Positions 7,889 to 13,170 of a DNA stretch of 16,631 nt are shown in pieces; position 1 is the first letter of the stretch, and each line of letters begins with the position of its first letter. The position numbers were made by a program, and so were the translations under genes. The stretch comes from an uncultured bacterium (GTDB lineage: Bacteria; Cyanobacteriota; Vampirovibrionia; Gastranaerophilales; Gastranaerophilaceae). Under the pieces are notes generated by a model. It saw only the letters and a program-made list of their open reading frames with translations. It did not search any database and was not told the origin of the DNA. The stretch covers positions 1 to 16,631 of the forward strand of contig CASGAK010000066.1 of assembly GCA_949299435.1 (NCBI GenBank), given 5' to 3'.

Positions 7889-8337
7889 TGGCAAAACTAA
7901 ATATAGTATTATATGAACCTGAAATTCCTCAAAATACGGGAAATATTGCAAGGCTTTGTGCTTGTACGGGGGCATCATTATATCTTGTCGGAAAACTAGG
8001 TTTTTCACTTTCTAGTAAATATACTAAAAGAGCTGGACTAGACTACTGGGACAGTGTTGATTTACACAAAATTGACACAATGGACCAATTGTTTGAAGCA
8101 AATCCGAATGCTACATTTTATTATCTGACAACAAAGACTAAAAGGAAATATACTGATATAGAGTTTAAAGACGGTGATTTCATTGTATTCGGACCTGAAA
8201 CTCGAGGATTGCCTGATATTTATGTAAAAGATGAGCATGCTCTTACAATACCAATGAAAGAAGGTCAAAGAAGTCTTAACCTTTCAAATTCTGTAGCAAT
8301 TGTAGCTTATGAGGTGATTAGACAAAATGGATTATGA
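7888..8337 (+). CDS. trmL: tRNA (cytidine/uridine-34 2'-O)-methyltransferase TrmL (SPOUT family)
   Basis: TrmL uses S-adenosylmethionine to methylate the ribose of the wobble nucleotide in certain leucine tRNAs. The 149-residue length is typical of the single-domain enzyme. Conserved elements are EPEIPQNTGNIAR (10-22), LDYWD (51-55), FGPETRGLP (101-109) and RSLNLSNSVAIVAYE (128-142); the last two form the trefoil-knot cofactor site. It overlaps the preceding gene by 1 nt and the next by 11 nt, so it is co-expressed within the operon. Confidence 0.93.
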   Translation: MAKLNIVLYEPEIPQNTGNIARLCACTGASLYLVGKLGFSLSSKYTKRAGLDYWDSVDLHKIDTMDQLFEANPNATFYYLTTKTKRKYTDIEFKDGDFIVFGPETRGLPDIYVKDEHALTIPMKEGQRSLNLSNSVAIVAYEVIRQNGL

Positions 8338-9133
8338 ACTGCCATTAAGAATTGATAATTCAAACAAGGGTACTTTCGGTCGAGTGCTAAATATAGCAGG
8401 ATCGGATTATATGCCCGGGGCTGCATATCTTTCAAGCGTTGCAGCTTTAACTTCAGGGTGCGGATATGTGTTTTTAGCAACAGAAGAACGGGTTATTAAT
8501 GCTGTGGCTGCACAGACTCAAAATGTTGTATTTGCACCGTTAACAGATATAGACTCTCTTTTAGCGACAGCCGATGTGCTTCTTGTTGGCTGTGGTATTT
8601 CAACTTCCAAAAAAGCTGAGAATATTTTTAAAGAAACCGTAAAAAAAGTGGACAATATCCCTGTTATAATAGATGCAGACGGATTAAACATTTTATCAAA
8701 ATGGGAAAATCCAATACTGCCGAATAAGCTAATTATTACACCTCATGTAAAAGAAGCATCAAGACTTTTAGGGGTAGAACTTGGGAAAATAATCGCTGAT
8801 ATGGAATTTTTCGCGAAAGAGCTTTCTAAAAAGTTTAATTGTACAACTGTTTTGAAATCAAATGAGACCGTTGTTTGTTCAAAAGATTTTAAAATTTATC
8901 ACAATTGCAAAAGTAACAGTGCACTTGCTAAAGCAGGAAGTGGTGACGTTTTAGCAGGAATAATTGCAGGACTTGCAGCACAAGGACTTGATGAATTTAA
9001 TGCGGCAAAAACAGGTGTATATCTTCATAGTCTTGCTGGAGAATACGCAAAAAATGACCTGACTGAATTTGCTGTTATGGCAAATGATCAAATCAGGTAC
9101 ATTTCTTACGCTTTTAAAAAATTATTAAACTAA
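8327..9133 (+). CDS. nnrD: ADP-dependent NAD(P)H-hydrate dehydratase, stand-alone NnrD
   Basis: This enzyme repairs hydrated NADH and NADPH (NAD(P)HX) using ADP as the usual bacterial phosphoryl source. Ribokinase-like fold signatures are KGTFGRVLNIAGS (14-26), IDADGLN (115-121), TPHVKE (138-143) and AGSGDVLAG (203-211), whose Asp207 is the expected catalytic base. At 268 residues it is only the dehydratase domain; the NnrE epimerase domain that many bacteria fuse to it is absent and not elsewhere in the window. GAGGTG lies 10 nt upstream of the ATG, inside trmL, with an 11-nt gene overlap. It is the last gene of the operon and its stop abuts that of the next, convergent gene. Confidence 0.9.
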   Translation: MDYELPLRIDNSNKGTFGRVLNIAGSDYMPGAAYLSSVAALTSGCGYVFLATEERVINAVAAQTQNVVFAPLTDIDSLLATADVLLVGCGISTSKKAENIFKETVKKVDNIPVIIDADGLNILSKWENPILPNKLIITPHVKEASRLLGVELGKIIADMEFFAKELSKKFNCTTVLKSNETVVCSKDFKIYHNCKSNSALAKAGSGDVLAGIIAGLAAQGLDEFNAAKTGVYLHSLAGEYAKNDLTEFAVMANDQIRYISYAFKKLLN

Positions 9134-9376
9134 TTATGCTATAAAGTTTATACTATTTTCAGCTATGATTTCATCAGCTTTTGCAGGCTCAACTCTAGTA
9201 AGAGGTGATTTTGACAATACATAAGAATCTATTCTTTCTTGCATTGAAGAAGTCAAATCTGGCATTTTCATCTTCATCTTCAAAGAATCTGCTAACTGTT
9301 TGTTTGCTGTATCTGTTAAATCCATGCTAGCTTTTACGAAACTTTTTACTTCAACCGGATTAATTTTTGGAATCAT
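9134..9376 (-). CDS. Small hypothetical protein (80 aa)
   Basis: I do not recognise this family. The protein is soluble-looking, with a mixed-charge helical middle (residues about 18-55, including the Met/Lys-rich KMKMKMPDL) and no membrane segment, cysteine or signal peptide. A strong AAGGAG site 6 nt before ATG and the exact abutment of its stop to that of nnrD support a real gene. It is transcribed away from the 3' end of anmK, with a 141-bp gap between them that could hold its own promoter. A small DNA-, RNA- or protein-binding role is possible but nothing shows it. Confidence 0.65.
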   Translation of the reverse strand: MIPKINPVEVKSFVKASMDLTDTANKQLADSLKMKMKMPDLTSSMQERIDSYVLSKSPLTRVEPAKADEIIAENSINFIA

Positions 9377-9484
9377 CTTTTTCTCCTTTAAGTTAATAAA
9401 TTAAATTTGGGGTAACAACGTATTTTCTTTTTTATCTTCATGTAAACTCAAAAAAAAATAAATTGCTATCCGAAACCATATTAC

Positions 9485-9491
9485 GTTACAA
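9485..9491 (-). promoter_or_regulatory. TTGTAAC heptamer upstream of the 80-aa gene
   Basis: A single TTGTAAC on the minus strand lies 108 nt before the 80-aa gene's ATG and points to it. It is one member of the recurring intergenic set. Confidence 0.25.
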
Positions 9492-9517
9492 ATCTTAATC
9501 TATCATAAAAAAAACAA

Positions 9518-10648
9518 TTAACAATTAGTCACCTTACCTAGGACTGCTCTTTTTCTTGCACCTGTGCAGTCTGGAAGATTGTTGGGGATACCATAGTAAG
9601 TACAATAACCAAGTAAGGCAAAAGCCATTACTTCTTTAAAATTATTAGAAATACCATAAGCTTCATGTGTTTTTAAATCAATATTTTTGGGAAGATAATG
9701 TCTTAAATATTTCATTAAAGCGGGATTGTAGGCTCCTCCACCCCCTATCACAACTTCATTAATATCAATTACTGGATAGACAAAACGCTCATATGCTTGA
9801 GTAATTGACTTAGCTGTCAGTGCTGTGAGGGTCGTTATTATATCTTTTGGATCCTTCGGTGCAAATCTAAGTGCATTTTCAATATAATCAGCAGAAAAAT
9901 ATTCTCTACCAGTTGTTTTAGGAGGATTTTTAAAATAATATTCATCTTGTAAAAGACATTCTAGCCAGCTTTGCGAAATTTGACCTGAATTTGCGATATC
10001 ACCATTTTCATCAAAAGGCTTATTGAAAAACTTTTTAGTACAATAATCAATCATCATATTACCAGGGCCTATATCAAATCCAAAAGTAGCATTTTCACCG
10101 GAGACAACTGTCACATTAGCAATTCCACCTATATTTTGGATACAGAAATTCTTTTTATAAGGCTTAAACCACTTTTCATCGGCAAAACACACAAGAGGAG
10201 CTCCCTCACCACCATTTGCAATATCATTTTCTCTAAAATTAGAAATTGTCATACACCCAGTTTGTGTTACTATCACAGAGCTTTCACCGATTTGCAATGT
10301 ACTTTTTAAGGAAATCCCATCTAACTTTTCATCAAAAGGGAAATGATAAATAGTTTGACCATGACTTGATATGAAATCAGGTTTTCCATGCTCTGATATA
10401 AGAAGGTTACAGGCATCAGCAAAGCATTTTCCTACTGCGAAATTCATTTGACAAATATCCCTTACAGATGCATTTCCATTGAACAACTGAAACAATTTTG
10501 CTTGAATATGCTCTGGATATCTGTAATTTATACCCTGAATTAATTTACAACTCAAATCTGGATTTACAATACAAAGTCCAGCATCAATACTATCACAGGA
10601 AGTCCCAGACATTAAAGCTATAATTTTTTTAGATTCGAGTTCATGCAT
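9518..10648 (-). CDS. anmK: Anhydro-N-acetylmuramic acid kinase AnmK
   Basis: AnmK opens the anhydro ring of 1,6-anhydro-MurNAc and phosphorylates it to MurNAc-6-phosphate in the cytosol, a step of murein recycling. The 376-residue length is usual. Family motifs in order are LMSGTSCDSIDAG (12-24, phosphate-binding), SSHGQTIYH (94-102), GGEGAPLV (146-153), NIGGIAN (172-178), FDIGPGN (191-197, with the catalytic Asp192), PPKTTGREYF and a GGGGAYNP loop. The first motif has Ser20 where Gly is usual (TSxDGxD). The only sensible start is the ATG at 10648, as the next Met is inside the phosphate loop. No Shine-Dalgarno precedes it, and the promoter just upstream suggests a leaderless message. The gene stands alone on its strand. 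Confidence 0.93.
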   Translation of the reverse strand: MHELESKKIIALMSGTSCDSIDAGLCIVNPDLSCKLIQGINYRYPEHIQAKLFQLFNGNASVRDICQMNFAVGKCFADACNLLISEHGKPDFISSHGQTIYHFPFDEKLDGISLKSTLQIGESSVIVTQTGCMTISNFRENDIANGGEGAPLVCFADEKWFKPYKKNFCIQNIGGIANVTVVSGENATFGFDIGPGNMMIDYCTKKFFNKPFDENGDIANSGQISQSWLECLLQDEYYFKNPPKTTGREYFSADYIENALRFAPKDPKDIITTLTALTAKSITQAYERFVYPVIDINEVVIGGGGAYNPALMKYLRHYLPKNIDLKTHEAYGISNNFKEVMAFALLGYCTYYGIPNNLPDCTGARKRAVLGKVTNC

Positions 10649-10655
10649 ATTTAAT

Positions 10656-10684
10656 ATTTTACAAAACTGTTAATTTACAATCAA
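10656..10684 (-). promoter_or_regulatory. Sigma-70-like promoter TTGATT-N17-TAAAAT for anmK (leaderless geometry)
   Basis: On the minus strand TTGATT (10684-10679) and TAAAAT (10661-10656) are exactly 17 bp apart. Only 7 nt separate the -10 box from the anmK ATG, placing the predicted transcript start at or 1 nt before the start codon. Confidence 0.6.
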
Positions 10685-10698
10685 CTGACTATTAATAA

Positions 10699-10720
10699 TG
10701 TTACAATAATTAATGTAACA
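10699..10720. repeat. Inverted repeat TGTTACA-N8-TGTAACA upstream of anmK promoter
   Basis: Perfect 7-bp arms surround an 8-nt centre, 15 bp beyond the -35 box of anmK. The position suits an activator site and the geometry a dimeric helix-turn-helix regulator. One arm is the recurring TTGTAAC heptamer, read on the minus strand. Confidence 0.5.
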
Positions 10721-10898
10721 AACTAACCCCAAATTTCCTCTTTAAAACTTTTATATAGACTTTTATTATGATTTAAAACAAAATAACATTATCTGCAATG
10801 CAATAAAAAATATCCCTAATCCTTTAAACTTCTACACCTCTTTTAAATTTTTTGCCATCACCTCTTTTTACTAAACTTATCCTTACTTACTACTCCCA

Positions 10899-10918
10899 TT
10901 GCTTATATTATTAAGCAA
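10899..10918. repeat. Short hairpin TTGCTTA-N6-TAAGCAA
   Basis: Perfect 7-bp arms flank a 6-nt TATTAT loop. It has only two G-C pairs and no adjacent T-run on either strand, so it is not a convincing terminator. It may be a small RNA element or chance. Confidence 0.25.
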
Positions 10919-10961
10919 CCTCCACATACAATTCCGGTAGTCGTGTTATTAAAATTAACTC

Positions 10962-10995
10962 TGTAATCAGAACCGATTACATGTAATAATGTAAC
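10962..10995. repeat. Cluster of TGTAAT/ATTACA half-sites (two nested inverted repeats)
   Basis: TGTAATC (10962-10968) and GATTACA (10975-10981) form a perfect 7-bp inverted repeat with a 6-nt centre. ATTACATGTAAT (10976-10987) is a perfect 12-bp palindrome sharing the right arm. A further TGTAAC follows at 10990-10995. The stacked half-sites look like a multi-site operator between anmK and the WYL regulators. Confidence 0.5.
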
Positions 10996-11009
10996 TTTAA
11001 GTTAAATAC

Positions 11010-11038
11010 TTGACAAGCAAAAAAAAATTAATTAAATT
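11010..11038 (+). promoter_or_regulatory. Possible distal promoter TTGACA-N17-TAAATT
   Basis: A consensus -35 box (11010-11015) is 17 bp from TAAATT (11033-11038), with an A-tract in the spacer. It points to the WYL genes about 220 bp downstream. It could also drive a small RNA; neither is shown. Confidence 0.35.
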
Positions 11039-11069
11039 TTACAATTGCCCATGTTACCCGTTTTTGTAA
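11039..11069. repeat. Inverted pair TTACAA-N19-TTGTAA
   Basis: Two oppositely oriented TTACAA half-sites flank a 19-nt segment that includes TTGCCCATGTTACCCG, the least AT-rich part of this region. If transcribed it could fold as a weak 6-8 bp stem. Confidence 0.25.
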
Positions 11070-11142
11070 GAAAAAATTCGAGTTCTTAAATCTTAATGAA
11101 GAAAATTTAATGAAATTAAGTAAATTTTCAGTATTTTTTTTA

Positions 11143-11186
11143 TTGACAAAAAAAAATTAGAAAAGTTATTTTTTTTATAGTACAAT
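11143..11186 (+). promoter_or_regulatory. Possible proximal promoter region of the WYL operon (TTGACA; TACAAT)
   Basis: TTGACA (11143-11148) and TACAAT (11181-11186) both look like promoter boxes but are 32 bp apart, too far for one promoter. TTGACA pairs only with a weak TTATTT at 17 bp, and TACAAT only with TTAGAA (11157-11162) at 18 bp. The true start cannot be chosen by eye. Confidence 0.3.
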
Positions 11187-11258
11187 CATGCCGTTGGAAT
11201 GAATAGTTTGAAAAATCAAAATTATAAAAAATTATAGAACATAAATTGGGAACAAATA

Positions 11259-12191
11259 ATGAAAGAATTTATAAAGAACAATAAAATTACTTATAACTTA
11301 ATGTCCTTTACAGCATTTAAGTCGTTATTAATTTTTTCATTATTACTTGAGTCCCCTCAATCATACGACGACATTATTGAATACTTTGCAAGTCATGATT
11401 TTATTAAAGAAAAAATTTCGATAGATACAATACGAGTATATCTAAATTCACTAAAGCGTGCTGGCTGTCAGATTACAAAAACTAAAAGAGCTGAAGGCGG
11501 AAAATTTATATTAATATCCCACCCGTTTGTACTTGATATATCAGAAGAACAAACTAAAACAATCACAAAATTATGCAAAACGCTATCGAAAACCTTAGAA
11601 ATTCAAGATTTAATTTTGTTAGAAAAATTTTTAAGAAAAATTAGTTCAAATATAAAAAACAACAGCTTTAAAACAGCAATAGAAAAAATATCAGTATTAT
11701 CCGGTTTGGAAATTGAATTACTTGAAAATCTTTTGAATTGTTGCCTAAACAAACAACAAATTATATTAAAATATAACTCTCCACGCTCTGGATATACCGA
11801 TTTAGAAATTATATGCGATAAACTAGGATTCGAAAATAATAAACTTTACATTTATGGTACAAGCCTTGATTACAACCAATCTTGCTATCTTTTAGTAAAT
11901 CGTATTGTGGATATCAAAGAAATAAAATCAGAAAAAAGCCAAAACTTAAATATTGAAGAAGTTACAATAAGATACACACTTAAATCTGACAAACAAGAGC
12001 TACAATTAAAAGAAAATGAAAAAATTATAAACATAGAACAAAATAAAATTTTAATTGAAGCGAAATCTTCAAACAAGTTTGCTCTAAAACAACGTATACT
12101 TTCACATGGGAATCTTTGTACCGTGATAGAACCTGAGGATTTCAGACAAGAAATAATTTCAACACTAAAAAGAATGAGGGCTGAATATTAA
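11259..12191 (+). CDS. WYL-domain transcriptional regulator, first of a tandem pair (310 aa)
   Basis: This is a DNA-binding regulator of the PafC/YafY type. Residues about 20-75 form a winged helix-turn-helix with the recognition-helix-like segment SIDTIRVYLNSLKRAG. Residues about 155-222 form the WYL (Sm-like SH3 beta-barrel) domain, in which LYI (196-198) replaces the Trp-Tyr-Leu triad and LLVNRIVDI provides the conserved Arg. Residues about 235-310 form the C-terminal WCX region. WYL domains are known or proposed to sense ligands, including single-stranded nucleic acid. GGGA is 7 nt before ATG. The next gene starts 1 nt after its stop, so the two are co-translated and may form a heterodimer, as PafB and PafC do. 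Confidence 0.82.
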   Translation: MKEFIKNNKITYNLMSFTAFKSLLIFSLLLESPQSYDDIIEYFASHDFIKEKISIDTIRVYLNSLKRAGCQITKTKRAEGGKFILISHPFVLDISEEQTKTITKLCKTLSKTLEIQDLILLEKFLRKISSNIKNNSFKTAIEKISVLSGLEIELLENLLNCCLNKQQIILKYNSPRSGYTDLEIICDKLGFENNKLYIYGTSLDYNQSCYLLVNRIVDIKEIKSEKSQNLNIEEVTIRYTLKSDKQELQLKENEKIINIEQNKILIEAKSSNKFALKQRILSHGNLCTVIEPEDFRQEIISTLKRMRAEY

Positions 12192-12192
12192 C

Positions 12193-13116
12193 ATGAAAAA
12201 GATGTGCGAAAAATATAATGAAGCATGCATAAAAATATTTAAAATGTTATCCCTACTTTCTCAAGGACCAACAAAGTATGAAGATATAATAAACATATTT
12301 AATTCTGAAGACAAAAATGCAAAGGCTGCAGCCCCCGTAATCCTCAACAAATACTTAAACACCCTGAAAATTTTTGGAATAAATATAACAAAGCAAAAAA
12401 ACATATATTATCTTCAAAACTCTTTTTTTTCACTAAGCCTCGACTCAAATGAAATAAAAGCACTGCAACTTCTAAAAGGCTCAAGAGAAATTTTAACTAC
12501 TAAAAAACAAAAAGAGCATTTTGATAAATTTATAAACAATATAGAAATGCGTCTTAATAGCGTATCAAAAGATATATTATCAAACACTATCCAAGATAAT
12601 AACGAACAAATCAATGAATATTTTTCAAAATACGGCGATTTAATATCCGAATGTGAAAAATATTGCTATGAGAATCAAAAACTGGAAGTTAGCTTTACTC
12701 AAAATCAAAAAGAATATAAACTCATATGCAACCCCAGGGAAATTTCATATATAAACCAAAAAGCATATTTATCAGTATTTAATCACATAAGCAGACAAGT
12801 TTTCAATGTTCCCTTGGATAAAATAATATCAATAAAACAAATGCCTCTAATCTCAAAAGGACAAGAAATAGCAGTAACAGTCGTTTATAAAATAAGAAAC
12901 AATTTAGCAAAAGCATACCGACTAAAAGAATGGGAATCCTCCGACGGAAAATTTGATGAAGAAGGCTGGTTAACAATTATAAATAACAACGAAGATTTTG
13001 ACAGGCTTACCAAAAGGCTTATGCGATATGATTACAACTGTAAAGTAGTGTCCCCAAAAAGTTTCAAAGAACGAATGAAAACAACAATAGATGAAACTTT
13101 AAAAAATTATGAATAA
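12193..13116 (+). CDS. Divergent WYL-like regulator, second of the tandem pair (307 aa)
   Basis: This is a paralogue of the preceding protein. The N-terminal winged helix (residues about 12-75) aligns through IFKMLSLLSQGPTKYEDII and LNKYLNTLKIFGINITK with the matching part of its neighbour. The WYL region (about 160-216) is weaker: AYL (191-193) occupies the WYL position and the conserved Arg is Lys (PLDKIISI). The C-terminal 80 residues match the WCX pattern, with YNCKVVSPKSFKERM corresponding to LCTVIEPEDFRQEI in the first protein. A weak GAGGG lies 12 nt before ATG; coupling to the upstream stop probably drives translation. dnaE follows after 54 bp. Loss of the WYL signature residues may mean a different ligand or a structural role. 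Confidence 0.75.
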   Translation: MKKMCEKYNEACIKIFKMLSLLSQGPTKYEDIINIFNSEDKNAKAAAPVILNKYLNTLKIFGINITKQKNIYYLQNSFFSLSLDSNEIKALQLLKGSREILTTKKQKEHFDKFINNIEMRLNSVSKDILSNTIQDNNEQINEYFSKYGDLISECEKYCYENQKLEVSFTQNQKEYKLICNPREISYINQKAYLSVFNHISRQVFNVPLDKIISIKQMPLISKGQEIAVTVVYKIRNNLAKAYRLKEWESSDGKFDEEGWLTIINNNEDFDRLTKRLMRYDYNCKVVSPKSFKERMKTTIDETLKNYE

Positions 13117-13154
13117 ATAAAAATTTACAAAATAAAGATTAAAAAATTTGACCG

Positions 13155-13163
13155 TGTTAGAAT
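13155..13163 (+). promoter_or_regulatory. Extended -10 promoter TGtTAGAAT for dnaE (leaderless geometry)
   Basis: TG-N-TAGAAT ends 7 nt before the dnaE ATG, predicting a transcript start at or next to the start codon. No Shine-Dalgarno sequence lies in the 20 nt before the ATG. No -35 box is found at 17 bp, as is common with extended -10 elements. Confidence 0.45.
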
Positions 13164-13170
13164 TTATTAT

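Larger units (their letters stand above)
10649..11258. other. 610-bp intergenic region without a convincing gene
   Basis: This very AT-rich divergent region separates anmK and the WYL genes. It holds the anmK promoter, several TGTAA/TTACA inverted repeats, a short hairpin, and two TTGACA boxes towards the WYL genes. Only very short reading frames are present; none has a good ribosome site and clear coding character. I see no tRNA or known structured RNA. Confidence 0.6.

Noticed and set aside
9507..9531. Rho-independent terminator after anmK (eight T on the minus strand)
   Set aside because: The sequence before the T-run only forms a 4-bp A/T stem (AATT/AATT), too weak to call.
9397..10736. 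Shared 11-mer ACCCCAAATTT near 9400 (minus) and 10726 (plus)
   Set aside because: In an AT-rich 16-kb window many 11-mer matches are expected by chance, and the flanks do not extend.
11110..11237. Tiny frames before the WYL genes (16-residue frame at 11110-11160; MPLE at 11188 overlapping a 12-residue frame at 11199-11237), considered as leader peptides
   Set aside because: No convincing ribosome sites and no regulatory codon pattern; frames this short are expected by chance.
10649..11258. tRNA, 6S RNA or another structured RNA in the large intergenic gap
   Set aside because: No GTTCGAxTC T-loop, no long stems and no GC-rich segment were seen by eye on either strand.
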